Of a DNA stretch of 64,000 nucleotides, positions 54,998 to 64,000 are shown piece after piece. Every line of letters starts with the position of its first letter. Position 1 is the stretch's first letter. This stretch comes from Hydrogenovibrio thermophilus (lineage in GTDB: Bacteria; Pseudomonadota; Gammaproteobacteria; Thiomicrospirales; Thiomicrospiraceae): the NCBI RefSeq assembly GCF_004028275.1, contig NZ_CP035033.1, forward strand, positions 930,001 through 994,000. The letters are read 5' to 3'. The position numbers and the translations under genes are program-made. The notes under the pieces are model-generated. The model was not told the DNA's origin, did no database searches, and saw only the letters and a list, made by a program, of their open reading frames with translations.

Positions 54998-55419
54998 GCG
55001 GTGAGATTAAAGACCTGGGTGGTGCCTTACATATAGACGGGCATATCGATGGGATCATTGAAACCGATTACGATGTGTCCATCGGTGACAAAGGCATTGT
55101 CACCGGATTGGTGAAAGCCAAGACCATTGTGGTGAGTGGCACGCTGGAAGGGAAAGTGGCTTGTGAGAGCATTGATATTCTGTCCAGCGGGAAGATGCTC
55201 GGTGAAGTGGTCTGCGGCGAGATGATGATTGAATCCGGCGGGAAATTCATTGGTGAAAGCCGTGAATTGACCGAGGGCGGGTTGATTGTCAGCTTCCCGG
55301 AAGATGAAAAAACCAAATTGGAAAACCAAGCGAAATCCGTAGTGGAGATGATAAAAAGTAAAAACGCCATTACGGACGATATCAAAGCAACGGATGCAGA
55401 AGCCGTTTCAACGAAATAA
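54919..55419 (+). CDS. Bactofilin (CcmA-like polymer-forming protein)
   Basis: Cytoskeletal protein of 166 residues with a right-handed beta-helix core (GEIKDLGGALHIDGHIDGII, GLVKAKTIVVSGTLEGKV, IDILSSGKMLGEVV). Bactofilins form filaments that position cell-wall enzymes, fitting the overlapping M23 peptidase gene. A GGTGT ribosome site lies inside the upstream gene. The C-terminal ~40 residues are charged. Confidence 0.93.
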   Translation: MGIFKSNGSGSRPAGGKTIIAAGCKISGEIKDLGGALHIDGHIDGIIETDYDVSIGDKGIVTGLVKAKTIVVSGTLEGKVACESIDILSSGKMLGEVVCGEMMIESGGKFIGESRELTEGGLIVSFPEDEKTKLENQAKSVVEMIKSKNAITDDIKATDAEAVSTK

Positions 55420-55439
55420 ACAGCAAAGAAGGGAGAAGT

Positions 55440-56462
55440 ATGTCAAAGCAGTATGATGTTGCGGTCGTGGGGGCCACCGGTGCGGTTGGCGAAACCATTT
55501 TGAAAGTGTTGGAAGAACGCAACTTCCCTGTTCGGAACCTTTATCCGTTGGCGAGTAGCCGTTCGGCGGGTAAAAAACTGGAATTCAATGGCGGTTGGGT
55601 CGAAATTCAGGATCTGGCGACATTCGATTTCTCTAAAGTTCAGATTGGCCTGTTTTCACCGGGAGCCAGCGTGTCCCGCGAGTACGCGCCGAAAGCGGCG
55701 GCGGCCGGTTGCGTGGTGGTGGATAACACGTCCGAGTTCCGTTATGACGACGATATTCCATTGGTGGTGCCGGAAGTGAATCCGGATGCCGTAGCGGGTT
55801 ATAAAACGCGCGGTATTATTGCCAATCCGAACTGTTCAACCATCCAGATGCTGGTGGCGTTGAAGCCGATTCATGATGCGGTGGGCATTACGCGCATCAA
55901 CGTGGCCACCTATCAAGCGGTGTCCGGTTCCGGCAAAGAGGCGATTGATGAGTTGGCGACACAAACGGCGAACCTGTTGAATCTGAAACCGGTGGAAGCC
56001 ACGGTGTATCCGAAGCAAATCGCCTTTAACTGTATTCCGCAAATTGATGTTTTCCAAGAAAATGGTTACACCAAAGAAGAAATGAAAATGGTGTGGGAAA
56101 CTCAAAAAATCATGGGTGACGATAGCATTCTGGTGAATCCGACGGCCGTACGTGTACCGGTTTTCTACGGTCACAGTGAAGCGGTTCACATCGAGACCAA
56201 AGAAAAAATCACCGCAGAAAAAGCCAAGGAAGTATTGAAAGCGGCCGACGGCATCGTGTTGATTGATGAACACCAGGATGGTGGTTATCCGACGGCGGTG
56301 ACCGATGCAGCGGATACCAACCCGGTTTACGTCGGGCGTGTGCGTGAAGACATTTCCTGCGAAAAAGGCCTGGATTTGTGGGTCGTCGCCGACAACGTCC
56401 GTAAGGGCGCGGCAACCAACACGGTTCAAATCGCCGAACTGCTGATTAAGGATCACATTTAA
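55440..56462 (+). CDS. asd: Aspartate-semialdehyde dehydrogenase
   Basis: Makes aspartate semialdehyde for lysine, threonine, methionine and diaminopimelate. VVGATGAVGETILKVL nucleotide motif, active-site Cys in NPNCSTIQM, and SGSGKEAIDEL. 340 residues. Lies where leuB-asd is usual in gammaproteobacteria, but with the wall genes inserted between. Confidence 0.97.
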   Translation: MSKQYDVAVVGATGAVGETILKVLEERNFPVRNLYPLASSRSAGKKLEFNGGWVEIQDLATFDFSKVQIGLFSPGASVSREYAPKAAAAGCVVVDNTSEFRYDDDIPLVVPEVNPDAVAGYKTRGIIANPNCSTIQMLVALKPIHDAVGITRINVATYQAVSGSGKEAIDELATQTANLLNLKPVEATVYPKQIAFNCIPQIDVFQENGYTKEEMKMVWETQKIMGDDSILVNPTAVRVPVFYGHSEAVHIETKEKITAEKAKEVLKAADGIVLIDEHQDGGYPTAVTDAADTNPVYVGRVREDISCEKGLDLWVVADNVRKGAATNTVQIAELLIKDHI

Positions 56463-56468
56463 TCTCCA

Positions 56469-57257
56469 ATGGCGTTACTGGCAATTGGTATTGAGTATCA
56501 AGGCACGGCCTATTGCGGCTGGCAGCGACAACGTCATTGTGAGTCGGTGCAGCAGCACTTGGAAAGTGCGTTATCGGAAATTGCCAATGAACCCATCGAG
56601 TTGAATTGCGCCGGTCGAACCGATACCGGTGTGCATGCCATTGGTCAGGTTGCGCATTTTGTGACCTCGGCCGAACGTCCTGATAAAGCCTGGGTGCAAG
56701 GCGTGAATACCAAGCTCCCGCGTGATATTCGGGTGGTGTGGGCCAAGCCCATGACGGACGATTTTCATGCTCGCTTCTCGGCGGTGGCACGCCAATACCG
56801 TTATGTGATTTTCAATCGTTCCGTGCATTCGGCCATTTTGGCGCATCGTGTGACCTGGGAAAGCTGGCCGCTGGATGAACAGAAAATGCATCAGGCGGCA
56901 CAGGCACTCATCGGCGAGCGCGATTTTTCCTCTTTCCGGGCAGCAGGGTGTCAAGCGGCGCATGCACGTCGGGAAGTACAGTGGATTGAGGCGTCGCGTC
57001 GCGGCGACTTCGTGTTTGTCGATATCCGCGCCAATGCGTTTTTACACCACATGGTGCGTAATATCGTCGGTACCTTGTTGGAGGTCGGTCGCGGGGAAAA
57101 ATCGGTGACTTGGGTAACGGATTTACTGGCGAAGCAGGATCGTACCCAGGCGGGGATGACGGCGCCGGCGGATGGACTTTACTTCGTGAATGCCTTTTAT
57201 CCAGAAGCTTTTGAGCTTCCGGTGGTTGAGTTGAACGAGCTGTTATGGCAAGGATGA
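56469..57257 (+). CDS. truA: tRNA pseudouridine synthase A
   Basis: Modifies uridines 38-40 in the anticodon arm. The catalytic Asp is in NCAGRTDTGVHAIGQV; DFHARFSAVARQYRY and HHMVRNIVGTLLEVG are family motifs. 262 residues. Six bases after asd, in the truA-trp cluster. Confidence 0.97.
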   Translation: MALLAIGIEYQGTAYCGWQRQRHCESVQQHLESALSEIANEPIELNCAGRTDTGVHAIGQVAHFVTSAERPDKAWVQGVNTKLPRDIRVVWAKPMTDDFHARFSAVARQYRYVIFNRSVHSAILAHRVTWESWPLDEQKMHQAAQALIGERDFSSFRAAGCQAAHARREVQWIEASRRGDFVFVDIRANAFLHHMVRNIVGTLLEVGRGEKSVTWVTDLLAKQDRTQAGMTAPADGLYFVNAFYPEAFELPVVELNELLWQG

Positions 57258-57261
57258 CGTG

Positions 57262-57900
57262 ATGCGAACACGCATTAAAATTTGTGGCATGACGCGGTCT
57301 GAGGATGCATTGGCGGCGGCGGAAGCCGGAGCCGACGCCTTGGGATTTGTGTTTTACCCACCCAGTCCGCGTCATATTGAAATCGACCAGGCCTGGTCGA
57401 TTATCGATGTTCTGCCGGCCTTTGTGACCACGACGGCATTGTTCGTCAACCCTGAGCCAGGCCTGGTGAAAACCGTGATTCAGCGTTTGAAAATCGATTT
57501 ACTGCAGTTTCATGGCGATGAATCCGTCGAGTTTTGCGAGCAGTTTGAGCGGCCGTACATTAAAGCGGTGCGTATGCAGCCGGGTACAAATCTAGCCGAC
57601 TTATCGCAGCACTATGCGTCGGCTCAGGCATTGCTGCTCGACACCTATGTGAAAGGCGTGCCGGGCGGTACCGGCGAGGCCTTTAACTGGGATTGGGTTG
57701 CGCCCTCGAAGCGAGAGGACACCTGTTTGCCGATTATCCTGGCCGGTGGATTGACGGCGGAGAACGTCGGGCAGGCGGTTCAAACTGTTCAACCTTGGGC
57801 CGTGGACGTCAGCGGCGGAGTGGAGGCTGAACCGGGCAAAAAGTCGGTGGCACAGATTCAAGCGTTTGTGGAAGCGGTCAACGCATCCGCACGAACCTAA
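57262..57900 (+). CDS. trpF: Phosphoribosylanthranilate isomerase
   Basis: Step three of tryptophan synthesis. KICGMTRSEDA carries the catalytic Cys, and DALGFVFYPPSPR, LLQFHGDES, LAGGLTAENV and DVSGGVEAEPGKK complete the barrel. ATG 57262 follows AAGGA; a GTG three bases earlier is possible. Two exact palindromes lie 70 bases apart in this gene, one being part of a 22-bp palindrome. Confidence 0.97.
   Translation: MRTRIKICGMTRSEDALAAAEAGADALGFVFYPPSPRHIEIDQAWSIIDVLPAFVTTTALFVNPEPGLVKTVIQRLKIDLLQFHGDESVEFCEQFERPYIKAVRMQPGTNLADLSQHYASAQALLLDTYVKGVPGGTGEAFNWDWVAPSKREDTCLPIILAGGLTAENVGQAVQTVQPWAVDVSGGVEAEPGKKSVAQIQAFVEAVNASART
57381..57402. repeat. 22-bp perfect palindrome inside trpF
   Basis: AATCGA and TCGATT flank CCAGGCCTGG (57387-57396). 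In frame it encodes IDQAWSI. Confidence 0.85.
57457..57466. repeat. Second CCAGGCCTGG palindrome in trpF
   Basis: Exact copy, in frame as PGL, followed by TGAAAA. Confidence 0.85.
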
Positions 57901-57914
57901 AATTGAGATGAAAA

Positions 57915-59132
57915 GTGAGTTCAAGAATGAGTGTTGATTATTCGCAATATCCTGATTCAAAAGGACATTTCGGTATCTATGGCGGCATCTTTGCGCCGGA
58001 AACCCTGATGGCAGCGTTGGAGGATTTGAATAAACAGTATGAAAGTCTGAAAAACGACCCGGAATTTTTGGCCGAGTTGACCAAAGACTTTCAAGACTAT
58101 GTCGGGCGCCCGAGTCCGCTTTATTTCGCCGAGCGATGGACCGAATCTTTGGGCGGCGCGAAAATCTACCTGAAGCGCGAAGACTTGAATCATACCGGTG
58201 CGCATAAGATTAATAACACCATTGGACAGGCCTTATTGGCGAAGCGTCTTGGAAAAACGCGCATCATCGCCGAGACCGGTGCCGGGCAGCATGGCGTGGC
58301 GAGTGCGACTGTCGCGGCACGCCTGGGCTTGGAGTGTGTGGTGTATATGGGCGCGGATGATGTGGTGCGTCAAGCGCCCAACGTGGCCCGCATGAAAATG
58401 CTGGGCGCCGAAGTGGTGGCGGTAGAATCCGGTACCCGCACTTTGAAGGATGCCTTGAACGAGGCCATGCGTGATTGGGTGACCAATGTGGACGATACGT
58501 TTTACATTATCGGCACCGTGGCCGGCCCACATCCGTATCCGGCAATGGTGCGTGATTTTCAAGCCATCATCGGGCGTGAAGCCAAGCAGCAGCACTTGGA
58601 AAAAGAAGGGCGTTTGCCGGATGCTTTGATCGCCTGCGTGGGCGGCGGCTCTAATGCCATCGGGTTGTTTTATGATTTTTTACCGGACGAATCGGTCTCG
58701 ATTTACGGTGTCGAAGCAGGTGGTCATGGCTTGGAAACCAACGAGCATGCCGCTCCATTGTGCAAAGGCAAGCCAGGTGTGTTGCATGGTAACCGTACCT
58801 ATTTGATGGAAGACGAAAATGGGCAGATCATGGGAACGCACTCCATTTCCGCTGGTCTGGATTATCCGGGTGTCGGGCCGGAGCACTCTTGGTTAAAAGA
58901 CATTGGGCGAGTGGACTATGTCGCGATTAACGACGATGAAGCCCTGCAAGGTTTTCGCGATTTGACGCGTTATGAGGGTATTATTCCGGCGTTGGAATCG
59001 AGCCATGCCTTGGCGTATGCCACCAAGTTGGCGCCGACCATGCGACCGGATCAGACCATTGTCGTGAATTTGTCCGGCCGTGGTGATAAAGATATGAATA
59101 CCATCGCGAAGATAGAGGGGTTTGAGTTTTAA
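57915..59132 (+). CDS. trpB: Tryptophan synthase beta chain
   Basis: PLP enzyme joining indole and serine. The PLP Lys lies in [13 protein letters not shown], the phosphate loop is [10 protein letters not shown], and [10 protein letters not shown] is canonical. GTG 57915 or ATG 57927 could be the start; neither has a strong ribosome site. 405 residues. Confidence 0.97.
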   Translation: MSSRMSVDYSQYPDSKGHFGIYGGIFAPETLMAALEDLNKQYESLKNDPEFLAELTKDFQDYVGRPSPLYFAERWTESLGGAKIYLKREDLNHTGAHKINNTIGQALLAKRLGKTRIIAETGAGQHGVASATVAARLGLECVVYMGADDVVRQAPNVARMKMLGAEVVAVESGTRTLKDALNEAMRDWVTNVDDTFYIIGTVAGPHPYPAMVRDFQAIIGREAKQQHLEKEGRLPDALIACVGGGSNAIGLFYDFLPDESVSIYGVEAGGHGLETNEHAAPLCKGKPGVLHGNRTYLMEDENGQIMGTHSISAGLDYPGVGPEHSWLKDIGRVDYVAINDDEALQGFRDLTRYEGIIPALESSHALAYATKLAPTMRPDQTIVVNLSGRGDKDMNTIAKIEGFEF

Positions 59133-59133
59133 A

Positions 59134-59952
59134 ATGAATCGAATTGATGCAACGCTGGCGGCTTTGAAAGAACAAGGCAAGACCGCTTTAATCCCTTACA
59201 TCACCGCGGGTGATCCGCATCCGGATATGACCGTTTCATTAATGCATTCGCTGGTCGAACAGGGCGCCGATATGTTGGAGCTGGGTGTGCCGTTTTCCGA
59301 TCCGATGGCGGATGGTCCGGTCATTCAAAAAGCCGTGGAACGCGCGCTGGCCTATCATGTCAGCATGAAAGATGTTTTTCGTTATGTGACGGAGTTCCGA
59401 AAAACCGATGCCAAGACCCCGATTATTTTGATGGGGTATTTGAATCCGATTGAAGCCATGGGCGTGGAAACCTTTGCGAAACATGCCAAAGAAGCCGGTG
59501 TGGACGGTGTTTTGACGGTGGATATGCCGCCGGAAGAAACCAATGGTTATTTGAGCGCTTTACAGGATGAAACCTTAAACCGCATCTTCCTGGTGTCGCC
59601 AACGACGCCGGACGGTCGTTTGAAAGCCGTCAATGATATGGGTAGCGGTTTTGTTTATTACGTGTCGTTAAAAGGCGTGACCGGTTCCAAAGCGTTGGAT
59701 GCATCGGATGTGGCGCAGCATGTTGGGCATTTGCGCCAGAAAACGGCCATGCCGGTGGCCATCGGTTTCGGGATTCGCGATGGCGACACCGCTTATCAGA
59801 TGGCGAAACTGGGCGATGCCATTATTGTCGGTTCGGCTCTGGTGAGTTTGGTTGAACAGAATGCCGATCAGCAATTATCTGTGATTGAGCAGGTATTGAG
59901 TGATAAAATGCGCGAATTCAAACAGGCGATCAATAAAGCGGACAGCGAATAG
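59134..59952 (+). CDS. trpA: Tryptophan synthase alpha chain
   Basis: Cleaves indoleglycerol phosphate. The catalytic Glu is in LELGVPFSDP, the Asp in VDMPPEE, and FVYYVSLKGVTG is the loop motif. ATG 59134 overlaps the trpB stop region (TAAAATG), with GAGGGG upstream. Confidence 0.97.
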   Translation: MNRIDATLAALKEQGKTALIPYITAGDPHPDMTVSLMHSLVEQGADMLELGVPFSDPMADGPVIQKAVERALAYHVSMKDVFRYVTEFRKTDAKTPIILMGYLNPIEAMGVETFAKHAKEAGVDGVLTVDMPPEETNGYLSALQDETLNRIFLVSPTTPDGRLKAVNDMGSGFVYYVSLKGVTGSKALDASDVAQHVGHLRQKTAMPVAIGFGIRDGDTAYQMAKLGDAIIVGSALVSLVEQNADQQLSVIEQVLSDKMREFKQAINKADSE

Positions 59953-60006
59953 CGCCTTAAATAGACAGATAAGATATGCAACAGGCCGTTACGGATTAAT
60001 GGCCGT

Positions 60007-60873
60007 TTGGAGAACATCATGAGTTGGTTTGAAAAGATTTTACCGAGTATCAAGCAAGTGGCGGAACGCAAGAAAAACGTTCCGGAAGGGCTGTGGACCA
60101 AGTGCCCGAAATGCGAAAGCACCTTGTATCGTGCCGAAGTGAAACGTAACCAGGAGGTTTGCCCGAAGTGTGATCACCATATGCGCTTGGGTGGGCGTGA
60201 TCGTTTGGAATCCTTCTTGGACGATGGAACGGCGGTTGAAATTTCGGCGAACATTTCGCCAGTCGATGCCTTGAAATTCAAGGACCTGAAGCCTTACAAG
60301 TCCCGTATTGCGCAAGCGCAAAAAGCCACCGGCGAGAAAGATTCTTTTGTGACCATGGTGGGCGAAATTCAAGGCCTGGAAGTCGTGGCCGGAGCGTTTG
60401 AATTTAAGTTCATGGGCGGTTCCATGGGATCGGTGATGGGCGAAAAATTCGTGCGCGCTGTGAATGAAGCCATTGAGCGCCGTTGCCCGTTGATTGTGTT
60501 CTCCGCCAGTGGCGGCGCGCGCATGCAGGAAGCCTTGTTTTCGTTGATGCAAATGGCCAAGACCAGTGCGGCGTTAGGCAAGTTGCGTGATCAGAATTTA
60601 CCGTTTATTTCCGTTTTGACGGACCCGACTATGGGGGGCGTCTCCGCCAGTTTTGCGATGTTGGGTGACCTGAATGTCGCCGAACCAAAAGCCCTGATCG
60701 GTTTTGCCGGACCACGCGTCATCGAGCAAACGGTGCGCGAAAAACTGCCGGAAGGCTTTCAGCGCAGTGAATTCCTGCTGGAGCACGGCGCTATTGACAT
60801 GATTATTCACCGTCATCAATTGAGTGCCGAATTGGCTTCCGTCTGCCGTATGCTTTTGAAAAAGCCGGCCTGA
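60007..60873 (+). CDS. accD: Acetyl-CoA carboxylase carboxyltransferase beta subunit
   Basis: Zinc ribbon at residues ~30-55 ([24 protein letters not shown]), then a crotonase-like domain with [25 protein letters not shown] and [13 protein letters not shown]. 288 residues, normal. Needs AccA, which is elsewhere. Confidence 0.97.
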   Translation: MENIMSWFEKILPSIKQVAERKKNVPEGLWTKCPKCESTLYRAEVKRNQEVCPKCDHHMRLGGRDRLESFLDDGTAVEISANISPVDALKFKDLKPYKSRIAQAQKATGEKDSFVTMVGEIQGLEVVAGAFEFKFMGGSMGSVMGEKFVRAVNEAIERRCPLIVFSASGGARMQEALFSLMQMAKTSAALGKLRDQNLPFISVLTDPTMGGVSASFAMLGDLNVAEPKALIGFAGPRVIEQTVREKLPEGFQRSEFLLEHGAIDMIIHRHQLSAELASVCRMLLKKPA

Positions 60874-60888
60874 TGCATTCCTGAAGCC

Positions 60889-62160
60889 GTGAAACCGACA
60901 TCCCACTCCAGTCTGCAAGCTTGGATTGATTGGCTGGTGTCCTTGCATGCCGAGGAAATCGATCTCGGTATCGAACGCGTGAAATCCGTTGCTGAAATCA
61001 TGGGGTTGCTCCCTATGGCGCCGACGGTCATTTCCGTGGCGGGGACCAACGGCAAAGGGTCCAGTGTGGCGATGCTGAACGCCATTTATCAAGCGGCCGG
61101 GTTTCGAACCGGCGTGTTTACCTCGCCTCATCTCTTGCGTTTTAACGAACGTATTCTTTTGGCCGGTCATGAAGCGACCGACCAGCAAATTGTCGACGCT
61201 TTCTGTGCCATTGAAGCCGCTCGCGGGCAAGTCAAACTGACGTATTTCGAATTTTCAACCTTGGCGGCGCTTTGGTTGTTTGCGAAACACTCGTTGGATG
61301 TGGTGATTCTGGAAGTCGGTCTTGGCGGGCGTTTGGACGCGGTCAATTTGGTGGATGCCGATGCCAGTTTGATTACGGCGATTGATGTCGATCACCAGGA
61401 TTGGCTGGGATCGGATCGCAGTCAGATTGCCGTTGAGAAGGCGGGTATCATGCGTTCGGGACGCCCCAGCGTGTGTTCCGATGCGGATGCACCGACGACC
61501 TTGTTGTATTATGCGGAGCAGTATCAAGTGCCGTTGCAGTTACTGGGGCGGGACTTTGGTTATGTTGAAAACGACCAGGCCTGGTCGTTTGGGTCGGAAG
61601 GATCGGTTCGGGATGGACTGCCGATGCCGGCATTGAAGGGCCGCTTTCAATTGCAAAATGCCGCCGGAGTGTTGGCGTTGATTGAACAGTTACAAGCGCG
61701 TTTGCCGGTGTCGGAAGCCGCTATGCATATGGGGTTGGAAACCGTCACGCATGCCGGACGGTTGCAATCCATTGAGCGGGGGGCACAACACTGGTTGGTG
61801 GATGTGGCGCACAATCCCCAAGCTGCGATGGAATTGGCCCGTTTTCTTGATACTCAACCGATCATGGATGTGGCGATTTTCTCGGTATTGGCCGATAAAG
61901 ACGCTTTGCCGATGGTTCAGGCCGTGGCGCCGTATGTGAAGAAATGGGCGATTGCCGACCTGGCGGTTCCTCGGGCCATGTCGCTGGAAAACCTGAAAGC
62001 GCTTTTGCTTCGGGCGGGCGTTTCAGCCAATAATATAGTAGAATACTCGGATATTTCGGAAGCGGTCGCCGCGCATCATGACGAACCTTGGGAGCGCATG
62101 TTGGTTTGGGGATCTTTTTTCACCGTTTCACAAGCTTTGGCCTGTTTGAACCATGACTGA
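60889..62160 (+). CDS. folC: Dihydrofolate/folylpolyglutamate synthase
   Basis: Mur-ligase-type enzyme making dihydrofolate and adding glutamates. P-loop SVAGTNGKGSSVAML, FTSPHLLRFNERI, FEFSTLAALWLF and VGLGGRLDAVN are canonical. The GTG start has no clear ribosome site and lies 16 bases after accD. Its stop overlaps the next start. A 22-bp palindrome lies inside. Confidence 0.95.
   Translation: MKPTSHSSLQAWIDWLVSLHAEEIDLGIERVKSVAEIMGLLPMAPTVISVAGTNGKGSSVAMLNAIYQAAGFRTGVFTSPHLLRFNERILLAGHEATDQQIVDAFCAIEAARGQVKLTYFEFSTLAALWLFAKHSLDVVILEVGLGGRLDAVNLVDADASLITAIDVDHQDWLGSDRSQIAVEKAGIMRSGRPSVCSDADAPTTLLYYAEQYQVPLQLLGRDFGYVENDQAWSFGSEGSVRDGLPMPALKGRFQLQNAAGVLALIEQLQARLPVSEAAMHMGLETVTHAGRLQSIERGAQHWLVDVAHNPQAAMELARFLDTQPIMDVAIFSVLADKDALPMVQAVAPYVKKWAIADLAVPRAMSLENLKALLLRAGVSANNIVEYSDISEAVAAHHDEPWERMLVWGSFFTVSQALACLNHD
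61569..61590. repeat. 22-bp perfect palindrome inside folC
   Basis: AAACGA and TCGTTT flank CCAGGCCTGG (61575-61584). In frame it encodes NDQAWSF, nearly the peptide encoded at 49726 in dacB. Confidence 0.85.
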
Positions 62161-62773
62161 TCCAATCGACAATCAGGAACTTTCCGACTTTCAAGTGTCC
62201 AAATATCGCTTGACCGGCGCGTTTGTGTGGCTGGGATTATTGGTGATTATCGTGCCGATCTGGTACAGCAATCCGGTGAATTTCGATCCGACCGCACAAA
62301 CGGATGCCGATGCATCCGACTCGAAAACCATTTTAGTGGAAAAGCCGTTTTTATTGCCGGGGCATGACCGCTCGACGGCATCGGACTCGAAGTCTTCCGA
62401 GCCGAAGCAAACGATTTCCGAAGCAACGACCAAAACAAAGTCAGAAGCCGCTGATGAGACGGTAGCGGTGGATAAAGCGCCGGTTGAAGCGGCGCCGGCC
62501 AAAGAAGAACCTGCGACGGCTGCGGCTTCCGAAGGTGATTCGGAATGGATTATTCGCTTGGTGGCCTATCGTAAAAAAGAGATGGCGGAAACGCTTCAGG
62601 GTCGGTTGAAATACGACTATGAAGCCTTTATAAAGTATTTTCCAAAGAGTAATTATTATTCGGTCAGAGTGGGGCCTTATACCTCGAAAGCACTGGCGGA
62701 AAAAGATCAAAAACGTTTGGACAGACTGTTAAGAATACAGTCGCAACTGGTTAAATTTAAACGGACGCCCTAG
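62153..62773 (+). CDS. SPOR-domain cell-division protein (DedD-like)
   Basis: Membrane helix at ~22-40 (AFVWLGLLVIIVPIWY), a low-complexity Ala/Glu/Ser/Lys linker and a C-terminal SPOR domain (~130-205; WIIRLVAYRKKEMAETL, YYSVRVGPYTSKALAEKDQ) that binds denuded septal glycan. Position between folC and purF is that of dedD. The usual cvpA gene is absent. Confidence 0.88.
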   Translation: MTDPIDNQELSDFQVSKYRLTGAFVWLGLLVIIVPIWYSNPVNFDPTAQTDADASDSKTILVEKPFLLPGHDRSTASDSKSSEPKQTISEATTKTKSEAADETVAVDKAPVEAAPAKEEPATAAASEGDSEWIIRLVAYRKKEMAETLQGRLKYDYEAFIKYFPKSNYYSVRVGPYTSKALAEKDQKRLDRLLRIQSQLVKFKRTP

Positions 62774-62820
62774 CCGTTTAAGCGTGTCGAACTGGGCTAT
62801 ATAATCGGAGAAAACTCACC

Positions 62821-64000
62821 ATGTGCGGGATCGTCGGAATCGTATCAAACACACCTGTTAACCAAGAAATCTATGATGCCTTGACGGTGTTGCAGCATCG
62901 TGGACAGGACGCGGCAGGCATTGTCACGTGTCAGGAAGGTCGTTTGTACCAACGTAAGGATAACGGTTTGGTGAAAGATGTGTTCCGCACTCGTCATATG
63001 CGTGATTTGCATGGCAATATGGGAATCGGGCATGTGCGTTATCCGACGGCGGGCAGTTCTTCCGGCGCAGAGGCGCAACCGTTTTACGTTAACTCGCCTT
63101 ACGGTATTGCGATGGGGCACAACGGTAATTTGACCAATGCCGATCAGTTAGGCAAAGAGCTTTACGAACAAGATTTACGTCACCTAAACACCAATTCCGA
63201 TTCCGAAGTGTTGCTGAATGTATTCGCCCATGAGTTGATGCAGCAGAAAAAACTGTTTGTCGATGCGGAAGATATTTTCAGTGCCATTTCTCGAGTGCAT
63301 AAACGGGCGCGTGGCGGTTATGCCGCGGTGGGTGTGATTCCGAGTGTCGGCATGTTCGGTTTTCGTGACCCGTTTGCCTTGCGCCCGATTGTTGTTGGAC
63401 AACGCCAGACTTCTGAAGGTGTCGACTATATGGTGGCGTCCGAGAGTGTGGCGCTGGATGCCGCCGGTTTTGAACTGTTGAAAGATTTGGAACCGGGTGA
63501 AGCGGTTGTTGTCAGCGAATCGGGGAACATTCAATTCAAGCAATGTGCCGACAACCCACAGTACAGCCCGTGTATTTTCGAATTTGTGTATTTTGCCCGT
63601 CCCGACTCGATGATCGATGATATTTCGGTTTATAAGTCGCGTTTGCGTATGGGGGAAAAGTTGGCCGAGCAGATTTTGCGTGATTGGCCGGAAAATGACA
63701 TTGATGTGGTGATGCCGATTCCGGACACGAGCCGGACGTCGGCCTTGCAATTAGCGGACATGTTGGGCAAACCATACCGAGAAGGGTTTATCAAAAACCG
63801 TTATATCGGGCGGACGTTTATCATGCCGGGGCAAACCTTACGCAAGAAATCCGTGCGCCAGAAGTTGAACGCAGTGCCGTTGGAGTTCGAAGGCAAAAAT
63901 ATCCTATTGGTGGACGACTCCATCGTGCGCGGCACGACGTCGGGTGAAATCGTGCAGATGGCGCGCGAAGCGGGTGCCAAGAAGGTGTATTTCGCTTCGG
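62821..64000 (+). CDS. purF: Amidophosphoribosyltransferase, 5' part
   Basis: First step of purine synthesis. The nucleophile is Cys2 in [10 protein letters not shown] (Ntn hydrolase), with [31 protein letters not shown] and the PRPP loop [18 protein letters not shown]. The gene runs off the window, about 390 codons visible of roughly 500. ATG follows a GGAGAAAA site. Confidence 0.97.
   Translation, partial: MCGIVGIVSNTPVNQEIYDALTVLQHRGQDAAGIVTCQEGRLYQRKDNGLVKDVFRTRHMRDLHGNMGIGHVRYPTAGSSSGAEAQPFYVNSPYGIAMGHNGNLTNADQLGKELYEQDLRHLNTNSDSEVLLNVFAHELMQQKKLFVDAEDIFSAISRVHKRARGGYAAVGVIPSVGMFGFRDPFALRPIVVGQRQTSEGVDYMVASESVALDAAGFELLKDLEPGEAVVVSESGNIQFKQCADNPQYSPCIFEFVYFARPDSMIDDISVYKSRLRMGEKLAEQILRDWPENDIDVVMPIPDTSRTSALQLADMLGKPYREGFIKNRYIGRTFIMPGQTLRKKSVRQKLNAVPLEFEGKNILLVDDSIVRGTTSGEIVQMAREAGAKKVYFAS

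Noticed and set aside
11044-61590. CCAGGCCTGG copies as a CRISPR array
   Set aside because: Copies are far apart, in both coding and non-coding DNA, with no regular spacers or cas genes.

Overview
The window looks like chromosomal DNA of a chemolithoautotrophic, sulfur-oxidising gammaproteobacterium of the Thiomicrospira / Hydrogenovibrio / Thiomicrorhabdus type. Reasons: a Tat-exported SoxB thiosulfohydrolase next to a tetrathionate/thiosulfate-type two-component system, a flavocytochrome-c sulfide dehydrogenase flavoprotein, many c-di-GMP proteins, and the gammaproteobacterial order truA-trpF-trpB-trpA-accD-folC-dedD-like-purF. The genus is an inference from gene content; no rRNA gene is present. 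I saw no tRNA, rRNA, CRISPR array, prophage or transposase.

Layout. 1-1.25 kb: an AT-rich gene with a HEPN-like C-terminus, probably acquired. 1.3-7.2 kb: a very large unknown lipoprotein, then an ANTAR antiterminator, an EAL phosphodiesterase and a PDC-type membrane protein. 7.2-15.8 kb: a glucosylglycerate island (phosphatase, GT81-like synthase, GH13_18 phosphorylase, glycerate kinase) that also holds a circularly permuted ATP-grasp, an alpha-E protein and a zinc peptidase. 16-22.7 kb: a six-gene operon of an OmpR-type two-component system and a MacAB/TolC-like efflux pump. 22.8-28.2 kb: soxB, a 222-bp nested inverted-repeat element, and a TtrSR/ThsSR-like sensor pair. 28.4-43.3 kb: signalling and redox genes (haem-c GGDEF-EAL protein, chemoreceptor, RhlE helicase, YceI/cytochrome b561, MsrA-Trx-MsrB fusion, peroxiredoxin, Cache-GGDEF cyclase, MarR regulator). 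43.5-50.5 kb: DODA dioxygenase, EfpL, FccB, a pair of replication-loader-like genes, DacB and QueE. 50.7-64 kb: leuCDB, an M23 peptidase overlapping a bactofilin, asd, truA, trpFBA, accD, folC, a SPOR protein and the 5' part of purF.

The most unusual feature of the window is a repeated palindrome, CCAGGCCTGG, with 17 exact copies in 64 kb (about 0.06 expected at random) plus several one-mismatch copies. About half are intergenic and several sit inside longer perfect palindromes of 16-26 bp that look like Rho-independent terminators. Others lie in frame inside genes (QAW or PGL codons). It behaves like a highly iterated palindrome or an uptake/terminator sequence and I regard it as the best candidate for something undescribed here. 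Other leads are the nested inverted-repeat element upstream of soxB, a 19-bp perfect inverted repeat as a MarR operator, and the paired DnaT-like and lambda-P-like genes.
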